A stretch of DNA of 64,000 bases from Plotosus lineatus (lineage: Eukaryota; Chordata; Actinopteri; Siluriformes; Plotosidae): the NCBI GenBank assembly GCA_024760905.1, contig CM045729.1, positions 1,667,001 through 1,731,000 on the forward strand, given 5' to 3'. Below are positions 30,855-42,600 of this stretch, piece after piece (the stretch's first letter is position 1; the number at the start of each line of letters is the position of its first letter). The position numbers were made by a program, and so were the translations under genes. Below the pieces are notes generated by a model, which saw only the letters and a program-made list of their open reading frames with translations, did not search any database and was not told the DNA's origin.

Positions 30855-31977
30855 CTTTGAGAAAACAAACAAAGCATTAAAGTAACAGATTTTTAATATT
30901 GACGAAAAACTCACCAACTATGTGTCTTCATATCGTAAGAGTTTATGTGGAGGCTTTAGAAAGAAATTACAGAGATGTGGATGTCATATAATTAAATTTA
31001 TTAATATTACCTCTCGAAAAGTCGTGCGTTGGTGGTGCCAAGTAATGTGGCTTTGTTTCCTTCCACCAGCAGCATGGATCCTTCTCTCAGCCCCTAAATA
31101 CAAGAGTTTCAATGTACTGTTATTTCCTGCAGTGTGTGTGTGAGAGAGAGCGAGAGTGTGTGTGCGCAAGAGAGAGAGAGAGAGAGAGAGAGAGAGTGCA
31201 TGTAAACAATAGTAAGAACACTTACCAGTACACATGGTGTGTTCAGCTCTTCATGATATTGAAGGATTCTCTGCTCACGTGTTTCCTGCATCACACAAGA
31301 AACATTACATTAAGTCATACATTTAAGTAATACAGTCGGCCCTCTACTTACAAAAACCTCTGCTTACGAAAAAATCCAGATCACGAAAAACATTTTCCTA
31401 AATTTTCGTCCTCTTTTTACGAAAAGCACCAAACGCGCCATTCAAACAATGCGCGAGTTGCTCTTTCATTGGCTGTCTCCCAACACCCCGCCGCGCTGGC
31501 CTCCCATTGGCCAGGAGAGAGCTGACCTGTACCCATACTTCCTGTTTGTCACACGTATGAAGGAGAGTCGAACAGGACTGTTGGCTTGTTTTGAGATTGA
31601 TCATGCAGCGTTATATTTCGTTATCGCAGAAACCCCTCTACAATCAGGACGATATTGAAGCAGAAGGAGACCTAAAAGCGGAAATACAGTGATGGAGGCG
31701 ATTGTTTCGGCACGATATTGAAGCAGAAGCAGCATGAGCAGAGTGCTCCGTGAGACAAGACCTCCGATCTGGCAAAGAAGCAAGTTAATATTGAATCAGG
31801 ACTTCTGATCTTTCAAACAGGTACTGTAATTCCGCTTTAGATACAACATCCCATCCATTTAAACATTTAAATACAATTGCTCCGTCGGCTGTGCGTTGCG
31901 TGTGGGCGGAGCCCGCATTCGGCAAAACACACCAGAGAGAGAGTTTTGTGTATGAGTGTGTGTGTGTGAGAGAGACA

Positions 31978-32022
<45 letters not shown>

Positions 32023-33101
32023 AGATAGAGAGAGACTGCCTAAAGAGTCAGTCAGAGATGAAAGGAGGCTTAACTCTCTTTCGAGAGAGCACATTGCAGC
32101 TTATTTTTCATTTAAGTTGTTTAATTCAGTAAATGTTTAAATGTGGCACGCTCCGCCGAATGTGATCAAAACACGGCTCATCTGGACCTCTGATCCCTCA
32201 AGGAATCAAGTTAAAGTTGAGTTTTGACCTCCGATCTGTCAAGCAGGGAATGCGCTTTGAATTCCCTGTCTTAAAATGCTCCAGCATCCTGCGTGTGGGC
32301 GGAGCCCGCATTCAGCGGAGCGTGCCAGAAATGTGTATTGTGTGTGTGAGACAGAAGTAGAGAGAGACAGTGTTTTGTGTGTGTGTATGTGCATTAATAA
32401 AATGTTTAATAATGGTTTAATTAATAAATATGTAAATTAAATGGTTTAATATGTTAATAAAATGTTTAAATGGTTTAATAAATAATTTTTTTACTTTTAA
32501 CACATACAACCTGCCCCCTACTTACAAAATTAATCTGTTCCAGCGCCTTTTTTGTAATGCGGAGGTTTCATAAGTAGAGGCACATTTTACATGTAAAACG
32601 CCTGATTCGTTCCAAGGCTCCAAAGACTACCTCAAAAATGATAAAAGTACACCGATTTTGCATGAAATGTGTTAAAAGTAAAAGAAAATTATTTATTAAA
32701 CCATTTAAACATTTTATTAACATCATCTCTTTTCGGCTTTTTCCCGTTCTCAAGAGCCACAGCGAATCATCTGATTCGCACATTTGATTTGGCATAGGTT
32801 TTTACGTCGGATGCCCTTCCTGTCACAACCCTTTAGCTAGGGACAGAAACACGCTGAAGGCTTTGCAACCTACTCTTTACGAAAGTCACCAATGTTTTTT
32901 TTTACATGCCTCACACCATAGACAGTGAGAGATATGGCCGGCTTTTAATAACCCAGTTAGCTGCACTTGGGGGACAGTGACAACCTTGTGGGGACTCGAA
33001 CCCCCAACCTTAGGATCAGCAATGCTGTGCCCTATCCACTAGATGCCCCAAACATTTTATCAACATATTTATTAATTAAACCATTAATAAACATTTATTA
33101 A

Positions 33102-33136
<35 letters not shown>

Positions 33137-33478
33137 CACTATCTCTCTCTCTCACACACACGAAATACACATCTGTGGCGCGCTCCGCTGAACGCGGGCT
33201 CCGCCCACAAGCAGGACGCCGGAACATTTTAAGACAGGGAATTCAAAACGCATTCCCTGCTTGACAGATCAGAGGTCCAAACTCAACTTTAACTTGTATC
33301 CTTGGGGGATCGGAAGTCCGGATGAGCCGCGTTGTGCTCACATTTGGCGGAGCGCGCCACATTTATTAAACATTTACTGAATTAAACAACTTGAAATGAA
33401 AAATGAAAATTAAGCTGCAATTTGCTCTCTCGAAAGAGAGTTAAGCCTCCTTTCATCTCTGACTGACTCTGTACTTAG

Positions 33479-33516
<38 letters not shown>

Positions 33517-34953
33517 ACTCTCTCACAGACACACACACACACACACAAAACTCTCTGGTGTGTTTTGCCGAATGTGGGCTTCGCCCACACGCAACGCGCA
33601 ACTGACGGACCAATTCCATTTAAATGTTTAAATAGACGGGATGTTGTATTTAAAGCGGAATTACAGTACCTGTTTGAAAGATCAGAGGTCCTGATTCAAT
33701 ATTAACTTTCTTCCTTGCGAGATCGGAGGTCTTGTACCACGGCGCACTCTGTTTCCATGCTCTTTGTGCGTCAATATCGTGCCAAAATAATCGCCTCCAT
33801 CACTGTATTTTCGCTTTTCAGTATTTTCCAGGTCCATGATGGATAACGAAATATAACACTGCAATGATCTCTCTAAAAGAACTCCACAAACCAACATTAC
33901 TGTTGAACTCTCCTCTCTCACACGTGTGACAAACAGGAAGTATAGGTACAGGAAGTATGGGTACAGATCATGTATCATATTACATGCGAGACATAAAACC
34001 TCATGTATCATATTACATGCGAGAATCAGCCACCCGAAGTAAAATACTATCTATCTCTTACATGTGCTAAAATATGCTTCTTAAACACATTCTATAGACA
34101 GTCTTACTCATTAATACAGTATTAATGTAGTAAAATATAGTAACATATACTGGTCCTTCTCAAAAAATTAGCATATTGTGATGAAGTTCATTATTTTCTG
34201 TAATGTGCTGATAAAAATGAAACCTTCATATATTTTAGATTCATTGCACACCAACTGAAATATTTCAGGTCTTTTATTATTTTAATATTTATTTAATGAT
34301 TTTGGCATAGAGGTCACGAAAACCCAAAATTCCTATCTCAAAAAATTAGCATATCATGTTCAGGTAGTCTAAACGAGCTATTATCCTCATCATCTGAATC
34401 AACCAATTAACTCTCAACACCTACAAAAGATTCCTGAGGCTTTTAAAAACTCCCAGCCTGGTTCATTACTCAAAACCGCAATCATGGGTAAGACTGCCGA
34501 CCTGACTGCTGTCCAGAAGGCCATCATTGACACCCTCAAGCAAGAGGGTAAGACACGGAAAGAAATCTCTGCGCAAATAGGCTGTTCCCAGAGTGCTGTA
34601 TCAAGGCACCTCAGTGGGACGTCTGTGGGAAGGAAAAAGTGTCATTTTTTGAGATATATATATGTGTATAGGATTTTCTGAGTAGATCCTTCCGTAGGAG
34701 AGTGCTCAATACTTTTTGGTAGAGCAAATAACAAAAATAAAAGGACAGGACAAAGACTTTCTATTGAAACTCCATTTATCACTACAGATCTGTTTCGAGG
34801 GGTGGTGAAACCATCCTCTCATTCTATAATCACCTGAAGAGAGAGGATGGTTTCACCACCCCTCGAAACAGATCTGTAGTGATAAATGGAGTTTCAATAG
34901 AAAGTCTTTGTCCTGTCCTTTTATTTTTATGTGTGTGTGTATGTATGTGTATG

Positions 34954-35015
<62 letters not shown>

Positions 35016-38000
35016 TTCCCCCCCAAAAAAATACTCATGCAGTGCAGTTCGAAAAGAGGTGGTTGGCTCACATAGCCTATCATGGAGGAGGCATGTGCAT
35101 GCTTTTGCGTCTCCCTGGTTGGTGGTGGTTGTGTGATAGGGAAGGTAATACTTGCTGGGTGGGACATGGATACAACTAAATTATGGAGAAAAAGGAGGGT
35201 GATGTATACTGTACTCCCAGAGTGGGTGTGTTTGTGTTTACATAAGGGTAGTTGTACTGACCCCCATGTGCCTGCTCTTAGGGTCAGAGTCGAGGTAGTG
35301 TGGGTTGATGTTGAATGAAACAAGGTTGATGGCAGAGAAGCTTGGGGGGTAAACGATGGGCATGTCGTTAGTGGTGTTGATGCTAATTGTCGCCACATTT
35401 GTGCCAGCACTCGAACCCATGTAGGGAACTCCATCCTGTAAAAAACACACAGTCTATAATCTAATATGGCACAGTAACAATCACACATGTAATCAGAATA
35501 TTAATAGTTAATAAGTTTGGTATCGTCTCACTAATGAGTCAAAAATCAATATAAATATTTAAAAAATAATTCTGGTATCAGACGAGGGAAGTGTTCTCGG
35601 CTGCAAATCACTCTAATGAGAGCTGGAGGTCCCGGATTTATGAAGCCAAATGGACAAAATCGTCCACAAGCGGGCGGAGACGAGATCCTATGACTATCAA
35701 ACCAGAACCCCTCAAGCCGCGGCTAGGTCTACGAATTCTGTCCCTTAAAAATTATATACAGAATCGGTGACAAAGGACAACCTTTGCGGACTCCAACCAT
35801 CAATTTAAACAAATTCAACCTGCGGTTAGCAAAGAGAACCAAGCTCTGGCTCTGGTGATACAGAGACCGAATGGCCTGTAGCAACAGGTCTGGTACATCA
35901 TACTCCTGGCACACGCCCCACAACATATCCTGAGGGACACAGTCGAAAACCTTCTCTAAATCCACAAAACACATGTGGACAGATTGGGCAAACTCCCATC
36001 GCCCCCTCCAGGATCCTGAAGAGCATATACTAGTAGAGTTGGTCGTGAGTGCCGTGGCCAAGACGAAATCCACATTGTTCCTCCTGAATTCAAGGTTCAA
36101 CCATCGGCTGGATCCAGCACCGCTGCGCAGACTTTCCTAGGTAGGCTGAGTGTGATTCCACTATAATTGGAACACACCCTCCAGTTCTTATTTTAAAAAA
36201 GAGGACTACCAACTTGGTTTGCCAAGCCAGAGTTACAGCCCCTGATGACCAACACGATGTTGCAGAGATTTGTCAACCAAGACAGTCCTACAACATTCAG
36301 AGCCCTGAGATATTCCGGGTGGATCTCATCCATCCCCACTGTTAGACAACCAAGGAGCTTTTTGACTCCCTTGGCAACCTCAGACTCAGTGATGGATGGA
36401 CCCCCACCCAAACTCCCAGGGTCTTCCTCCTCCATGGAATGAGTGTTGGTGGGATTGAGGAGGTCTTCAAAGTATTCCTTCAATCTCCTGACATCATCCT
36501 CATTTGAGGTGAGCAGCTCATCACTTCCACTATAAACAGTATTTGTGGAGAACTACTTCCTCCTCCTAAGGCATCGGGTGGTTGTCTTGAACCTTTTTGA
36601 GGCCAGCCAATAAAAACCTGTCACTTTACAGGCCCTCACTGAACTCCGCTCACGCCCGAGATTTTGCATCAGCAAGAGCTCATTTGGTCTGCCGGTACCT
36701 GCCTGCTACCTCAGAAGTTCCACAGGCCAAAGGACCCGATAGGCCTCCTTTTTCAGCTGGACTGCGCACTTCACTGCAGGTGTCCACCACCTGGTTCAGG
36801 GGTTACCGCCACAACAGGCACCAATGACCTTCCGGCCACAGCTATGGGCTGCCGTCTAAACAATGGAGGCATGAAATGTGGCCCATTCTGATTCCATGTT
36901 CCCCACGCTTGGGACAGCCAGGTCTGGAGAGTGGCACCCCTTGCCTTTGGTGCCAGCTCACCACTCGATCGTGATTGGTTGACAGCTCAGCTCCTCTCTT
37001 CACCTGAGTGTTCAGAATATGTTTCTGCAAGTCCAGTGACACGATTACAGAGTCAAACTGTGGCCTAGGGTGTGCTGGTGCCAAGTGCACTTATGGACAC
37101 CCTTGTATTTGTACTTTACTGTCCAGCCTAGCATACAAGTCATCATACGCCCTCTGTTTGGCGTTTGACACTGCTACCTTCACCTAATGCAGTGTCTCCC
37201 TGTACTCCTGTTTACTCTCTTTGGTCGTCTCTGTGTCCCACTTCTTCTTAGCTAACCTCTTCCTTTGTACACACTCCTGCACTTCCTCATTCCACCACCT
37301 AGTCTCCTTATCTACTTTCCTTCCAGAGGACACGCCAAGTATTCTCCTACCTGTCTCCCTGATCACATTGGCTGTGGCTTTCCAGTCATCTGGAAGCACT
37401 TCCTGACTACCCAAAGCCTGTTTCAGCTGCTACTTGAAGACAACACGACACTCTTCCTTTTTCAGCTTCCACCACTTTGTCTTCTGCTCTGCTTTTGCCT
37501 TTTTCACTTTCCTCACCATCAGCGTCATCCTGCACACCACCATCTTATGCTGTTTGGTAACACTCTCACCCGCTACTACTTTGCAGTCACTGACTTCCTT
37601 CAAATTACACCACCTACACAAGATGTAGTCTACCTGTGTGCTCCTACCTCCGCTTTTATAAGTCACCCTATGCTCCTGTCTCTTCTGGAAGAAAGTATTC
37701 ACCACATTTCCATCCTTTTTGCAAAATCGATCAACATCTGTCCTTCTGTGTTCCTGTCCTGGATACCAAACCTGCCCATCACTTCCTCGTCCCCTCTGTT
37801 TCCTGCACCAACATGTCCATTGAAGTCTGCCCCAATGACCACTCTTTCACCTCTGGGAGTATTCTGCATCACTTCATCTAACTCACTCCAGAATCTCTCC
37901 TTCTCTTCTTGCTCACATCCTGCCTGTGGGGCATAAGCACTAACAACATTGACCATCACGTCTTTAATTTCTAACTTGAGACTCATCACTCTGTCTGACA

Positions 38001-40675
38001 CTCTTTTCACTTGTAGAACATTCCTGACAAACTCCTCCTTCAAGATGACTCCTACTCCATTTCTCTTCCCATCCACACCATGATAAAACAGCTTAAACCC
38101 TGCTCCTAAGCTTCTAGCCTTGCTACCTTTCCACCTGGTCTCCTGAACACACCGCATGTCCACCTTCCTCCTCTGCATCATGTCAGCCAGCTCTCTAGCT
38201 TTTTATTTCATAGTTCCAACATTCCAAGTCCCTACTTTCAGTCCTAGACTCATGCCTTTCCTCTTCTCTCTCCGCGTACGGACACGCCTCCGCCTCTCCT
38301 TCTTTGACCAACAGTCGTCCAATTTCCACCAGCACCCTGTTGGTTAACAGCACTGATGGCGGTCGTTGTTAACCCGTGCCTCGACCAATCCAGTATGAAT
38401 TTTGTTTTGATCATTTGCATGAGAATTTTGGCAGAAGTTTTACGCCGGATGCCCTTCTTGTCACAACCCTCTGGATTTATCTGGGCTTGGGACCGGCGTG
38501 AGGGAGAGACACTGGTTTGTGCCCCCCCTCAAGGCTGCATTAAATTTACATAAGTGTAAATCTCATACTAATCTCCCAAAATCAAAGCTAGTAATGAGAT
38601 TTTAACTTTCATGAATCAGAAAAATTAAACCAAACAAACGAATCAGAGCAACAGCCTCTTTAAGATCATCAAATGAATGATTTAGAGGAAAAACAATTCA
38701 GGTGCATTATGATAATCGTCTTTAATCTGTATTCTGTAGATTGATATACGACACACATACAGTGTGTCGTATATCAATCTACAGAATGATATACGACACA
38801 CATACAGTGTCTCTCTCTGTCTCTCTGACGCACACACGCACACACACACGGAGTTAAAGACTGTAATGTACATTGTGTTGTGTGCTGTATTTACCTCCAT
38901 AACTCTTTTTTTAATTTCAGCTACCAGGTTATTGTCATAAAGGGCTTTGAGCAGGCGGAACGTGTTTCCTCCACCTTAAACACACACATTTAATTTGTCT
39001 TTTTTTGGTTTATAATATATACTTACTGTGTGTGTGTGTGTATCACATGACTCACCAATGAAAATGGCCTGGGCTTTACGTACAGCCTCAACAGGGTCTG
39101 CAGCCTCATGAACACTATCCACCTCATAACCTACAACACACACACACAGTGAATAAAAGAGAATGAGACTGATAGATGATTAAGTAGTGATAGAGGAGCA
39201 CAGAGAGGATTCGAACCCAGACTGTTCAGCTTGTCTCTGGCTGTTTTGGCGTATGCATCCTGGTCATGTAGAGCATACGGGATGAACAGGATCCTCTTCA
39301 CCTGTCTGACACACACAACCTTTAAATTATAATAAAAACACAGAGACTTAACAATTATCAACACACTTTCAGCTGCATACCCCACAGTGCACAGTGCAGT
39401 CTTTACACAGAATGAGATCAGAAATTAATTATCTGTCACTCATTACTCTGAACACAGAAAACAGCACAGGATCGCCAGTTTTACAGCTGCTTCAGGTTTT
39501 ATTTTCCGCCCATGAACTTTCCTGATGTTTACTTTCAAACATCTCACTGTAAGTTTCATCGATTATCATTCAACCTGAAAATCTCTTTCTATTGAAATAT
39601 GATTATATTTTATTTGATAATTAGAACCACTGCAAATCATCAATTATTAACTACACTGATTGACAACACTCAGTTGTCAAAATATTTTCTGAAGGTTTAA
39701 TCCATTATGATAAAGAAAATACATTTATTTCTCACAGATAATACAGAAAACTCACCACACATATCTAAGATTTTATGTCTAAATTTAAAATAGAGCTAAA
39801 AATGAATAAATTCTCAGGTGAGAAAATCTGTGTAAACTGTTGCAGTTGTGATATTTCGCCAGCAGACGGCGTCAGTCGACATATTGAACTGGTTGTTTTT
39901 GCCCACACCATGATTTTCTATTTTCTTCGATGTAAAATTATTTTTAAAGAATAAATGATGGAAATGTTTACATACAAACTTTATAAGATGAAAATGTTTA
40001 CATACAAACTTTATAAGTTCAAAAATAAATCTTAGCGCAACTTAAAATCCCGTTATATTCGGTTTCTTTCAGGAGTTTTTTTTCTTTCTTTGTTATTTAA
40101 TCCACCTGCTGATATCAGCCCGATTCTGGCCCACCTTTCACACTGTGAATCCCTGATCCTCTCTGATCGCAGAAGCAAGCAGGATCAGGCCTGGTGATTT
40201 CTCGGATAGGGGACTGCCTGGTAATTTCAGGTACTGTTGAGGCTTTGGGAAAAGACCCAGCAACCTACTCTATAAATAATCTGCTGAGTTTGATTGAAGG
40301 TACAAAAACAACAAACTTATCCCGAAGACGATTCATAAGGTCACTAATTTCTTATAGATATAATTAAGGTATTAACAGATTAAAATTTACAATCTATTCC
40401 TACTAAAAATAATGTGGTGTAAACAGTGTAAATGCTTTTTTTGAGGTGAAACCTAATTTGTTAAAGGGCAAAACAGCAAGCCTTGAGGATCACCCTACAC
40501 TAAGAAGTGTCTCTGCAGTGAAGTACTGTAAAGATTTTCTTGGATTAATGGCTTTTAGCTCAAAATGTGGAGTGACTTACTTTCCAAAGAAGTCGGAGAT
40601 GTTTTGCTGACAGTGTTGCAGATATCCTCCTCCATGCAAAGTGGAGTTGGACACCAACAGCAGACGTCTCTTCAT
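30788..40675 (-). CDS. aad: Alpha-aspartyl dipeptidase gene (8 exons)
   Basis: Cytosolic serine peptidase of family S51 (PepE type) that hydrolyses dipeptides with N-terminal aspartate. Eight exons sum to 723 nt: 240 codons plus stop, the usual length. The joined protein starts [18 protein letters not shown] and has [34 protein letters not shown], then GSSAGTN, where the second Ser is the expected nucleophile. NPHYLD carries the likely catalytic His. It ends [12 protein letters not shown]. All phases join with AG/GT borders and there are no internal stops, so it looks functional. It runs tail to tail with itgav. Symbol usage varies (aad, pepe). Confidence 0.95.
31011..31093 (-). CDS. aad: aad exon 7
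   Basis: [20 protein letters not shown] then TNARLFE plus AG. Donor AG|gtaata. Confidence 0.94.
31226..31285 (-). CDS. aad: aad exon 6
   Basis: 20 codons, [20 protein letters not shown]. Acceptor atgcag, donor CTG|gtaagt. Confidence 0.95.
31333..33980. mobile_element. Inverted pair of pogo-like elements (about 0.9-kb arms)
   Basis: Left copy begins cagtcggccctctacttaca. Its body, about 31,510-32,440, reappears inverted at about 33,060-33,975: gcgtgtgggcggagcccgca and its complement, the ttaataaatatg region, the gacctgtacccatacttcct end. A second pogo-type end lies at 32,512-32,620. A SINE sits in the middle. No transposase ORF. In aad intron 5, 48 bp from exon 6. Confidence 0.75.
32724..33049 (-). 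mobile_element. SINE S1 in the spacer of the inverted pair
   Basis: Antisense complete copy. Target duplication aaacattttattaacat (32,707-32,723) and aaacattttatcaacat (33,050-33,066), 16 of 17 identical. Confidence 0.9.
33975..34149. mobile_element. Pogo/Tigger-like internal fragment
   Basis: Shares attctatagacagtcttact and flanking sequence with the element at 18,055-19,241. Preceded by a near-perfect 20-odd-bp direct repeat tgtatcatattacatgcgag. Confidence 0.65.
34150..34641 (+). mobile_element. Tc1-like fragment, 5' third
   Basis: Left terminal repeat ctggtccttctcaaaaaatt and the start of transposase: ATG at 34,484, [20 protein letters not shown] to SGTSVGRKK, then breaks off. Flanked by TA on the left only. 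Confidence 0.88.
34733..34928. repeat. Perfect 88-bp inverted repeat, 20-nt loop
   Basis: Arms 34,733-34,820 and 34,841-34,928 are exact complements by eye; the loop starts attctataatcacctg. No terminal-repeat family, target duplication or ORF recognised. Lies in aad intron 5, followed by (TG)n and (TA)n. Confidence 0.93.
34930..35014 (+). repeat. (TG)n/(TA)n
   Basis: TGTGTGTATG runs, then (TA)n of about 55 bp. Confidence 0.95.
35045..35205 (+). repeat. Interspersed repeat family X, copy 3
   Basis: Matches 28,106-28,340: aaagaggtggttggctcaca, catgcttttgcgtctccctg, tggatacaactaaatta. Confidence 0.7.
35262..35435 (-). CDS. aad: aad exon 5 (catalytic core)
   Basis: 58 codons. [20 protein letters not shown] carries the nucleophile; [13 protein letters not shown] and FNINPHYLD carry conserved Asp and His. 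Donor GGG|gtcagt. Confidence 0.96.
35590..37105 (-). mobile_element. Rex3 fragment in aad intron 4
   Basis: Antisense Rex3 from the FADD-upstream region (complement near 35,740) through RT ([17 protein letters not shown]), linker and end of the endonuclease. Both element ends are missing and many frameshifts are present. Confidence 0.88.
37110..38552 (-). mobile_element. RTE-type LINE 5' half
   Basis: Antisense. Leader at 38,200-38,552, endonuclease ([36 protein letters not shown]) and basic linker. It ends before RT. Like the copy at 1,947 it keeps the 5' end and lacks the 3' end. Confidence 0.87.
37699..38181 (-). pseudogene. RTE endonuclease open segment
   Basis: 160 codons open with the AP-endonuclease motifs listed for the parent element. 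A frame change at about 37,700 separates the rest. Not a host gene. Confidence 0.85.
38731..38787. repeat. Perfect 26-bp inverted repeat, 5-nt loop
   Basis: attctgtagattgatatacg plus acacac at 38,731-38,756 and its complement at 38,762-38,787. Part of one arm (gatatacgacacacatacag) is then repeated directly at about 38,788-38,807. In aad intron 4, about 110 bp from exon 4. Confidence 0.93.
38895..38974 (-). CDS. aad: aad exon 4
   Basis: [20 protein letters not shown] then IKKRVME. GGGNTF is a family hallmark. Short 81-nt intron before it. Confidence 0.95.
39056..39130 (-). CDS. aad: aad exon 3
   Basis: [20 protein letters not shown] then QAIFI plus one base. An upstream (TG)n abuts the acceptor; a (CA)n follows the gtgagt donor. 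Confidence 0.93.
39217..39305 (-). CDS. aad: aad exon 2
   Basis: Acceptor gtcag|ACAG; using the next AG (acag) would break the frame. Codes [21 protein letters not shown] to RDKLNSL plus one base. Donor G|gttcga is weak. Confidence 0.9.
39306..40134. other. aad intron 1, left part
   Basis: AT-rich. A 30-bp direct duplication gatgaaaatgtttacatac plus caaactttataag occurs near 39,957-40,017. Nothing else recognised. Confidence 0.5.
40135..40245 (+). mobile_element. 5S rRNA-derived sequence (SINE3-type head or 5S pseudogene)
   Basis: ctgatcgcagaagcaagcag, then gatcaggcctggtgatttct and the ggggactgcctggtaatttc box follow the order of 5S rRNA internal promoter elements. The 5' half is damaged. 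It is not an intact 5S gene. Confidence 0.75.
40581..40675 (-). CDS. aad: aad exon 1
   Basis: ATG at 40,675-40,673, then [20 protein letters not shown] and [10 protein letters not shown] plus two bases. Donor AA|gtaagt. This ATG fits the known N-terminus of the family. Confidence 0.93.
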
Positions 40676-41519
40676 GGTCACACCGTAGTCTGAGCCTGCA
40701 GGAATACGCCTTGGCTCAGCCGTATCAGCAGAACATGTGCAGAGAGAAAGGAAATGATCTGTATTTTATGCTGATATTTAACCTGATTGTGTTGATCTCA
40801 GATTGGCGGAGAGAGTGCAGATAAGATTACACTGTGTTTATTCCAGTTTAACAACCAGAGGGTCAAAGATGAAAGGGTAAGTCATAAAAACTGACACATC
40901 CAAATCATATCATTACAAATAATAATGAAAAATCACAAAGCCTTATTACTGTCAACAACTTTTTAATATAGAGTAGTACAGAGATTATACAATCTTTAAT
41001 ACATATAGAATAAAAGTCATGATGTTAAACTGAATAAACCTGAAATTAAAATCAATAAAAACATGTGTGTAAGAAAACAAACATTAATTATTAAATAATA
41101 CCAGCAAATAAAATTATAGAACAATATTAATATCTTTAACAACATTACGCTGTGAGAGAAATGGGAACCTTGAACATAGCACTAGATCAAGATCAAGACT
41201 ACCTCCACAGCCGTTGTGGGCTTTTCACCTCAAGACCCAATATGGTGACCACTTATTTCGCCTGAGTTTAAATCTCTTTAACTGTTTAGTTCTTTGAGAC
41301 TGAATTGTATATAGAATATTTAATGAATCCGTTTAATTATCTGTTATTTTAGAAAGTAAATAGCCATGTTTAAAATTAAACTAAGGAAATAGAAATTTTA
41401 CTATTTTCGCGGCACCCTAGTACATTTCTGTAACAGTAACATGTGACCCGTCACTGAGCAGTGACTCCACCATTTTGTTGAGATGAGCAGGAATTAAAAT
41501 TACATGCAAAAAGTGTCGT
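40676..41519. other. Upstream flank of aad
   Basis: Holds the aad promoter and any 5' UTR exon, but I cannot point to a TATA box or CpG island with confidence. AT-rich. Confidence 0.4.
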
Positions 41520-41533
41520 TGATCTGAAAAACA

Positions 41534-42431
41534 TCCATCCATTCATTCATTCATTCATTCATTCATTCATCTTCCTCCGCTTAACCCGGGCTTGGGTCAC
41601 GTGGGCAGCAGCCAAAACAAAGAGGTCCAGACGTCCCTCTCCTCAGCCACTTCTTCCAGCTCTTCTGGCGGGACACTGAAGTGTTCCAAAACTAGCCGAG
41701 AGACATACACCCTCCAGCATGTTCTTAGTCAACCCCGGGGTCTCTTCCCTTTGGTCATGGCCAAAACACTACCCCAGGGAGGCATTCGGGAGGCAGTAAT
41801 AACCAGATGCCCGAGCCACCTCAACTGACCCCCTCTCAATGCGGAGGATCAGCGGTTCGACTCCGAGCTCGAGCCGGATGGCTGAGCTTCTCACCTTATC
41901 TGTAAGGGGGAGCCACGCCACCTGGCGAAGGAAGCTCATTTTAGCCACTTGTATCCGTGATCTTGTTCTTTCGGTCACTACTCAATGCTTGTGACCTTAG
42001 GTGAGGGTTCTAACATAGATCGACTGGTAAATTGAGAGCTTTTCTTTGCGGCTCAGCTTCCTCTTCACCACGACGAACGGGTACAAGCTCCGCTTTACAG
42101 CAGAGGCTGCAGCGATCTGCCTGCCGATCTTCCACTCCTTCTTTCCCTCACTCATGAACGAGACACAGAGATAATTGAACTCCACTGGGGCAGGACCTCG
42201 TTCCAGGCCCAGAAGGGGCATTCCACCCTTTTCTGGCTGAGAACTATAGCCACGGACTTGAAGGTGCTGATTCTCATCCTGGCACTTCGCACTCGACTAT
42301 GAATCGCTCCAATGAGAACTGGAGGTCCTGGATTGATGAAGCCAAAAGGACATCATCCACAAAAAGCAGAGGCGAGATCCAATGGCTACCAAACCAGAAC
42401 TTCTCACCGTCTCGGCTGCGCCTAGAAAGTG
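41534..42431 (-). mobile_element. Rex3, 5'-truncated, with 14-bp target duplication
   Basis: Antisense. The Rex3 3' tail (CATTCATTC run at the left) through the C-terminal RT part ([20 protein letters not shown]) to just past the FADD-like region (LLFVDDVLLAS). Flanked by tgatctgaaaaaca at 41,520-41,533 and 42,432-42,445. A typical incomplete reverse-transcription product. Confidence 0.93.
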
Positions 42432-42471
42432 TGATCTGAAAAACAAAGCAAGAATTTTCTACTGTGCTTTC

Positions 42472-42600
42472 ATTCATTTTTTGAACCGTTTAATCCTAAA
42501 TAGGGTCACGGGGAGGCTGGCGTCCATCTCAGCCGACTCATTGTGAGGGCGGGGCATCCCTTGGACCATTTGCCAGACCATCGCAGATTGTGCTTTCAAA
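42472..42600 (-). repeat. Teleost interspersed repeat tail
   Basis: attcattttttgaaccgttt, a ccatctcagccgac-type core and ggaccatttgccagaccatc. Relative of 1,165-1,415. Confidence 0.55.

Noticed and set aside
34853..35488. 211-codon minus-strand open frame
   Set aside because: It overlaps aad exon 5 in a different frame and runs through (TA)n; the real coding part is 35,262-35,435.
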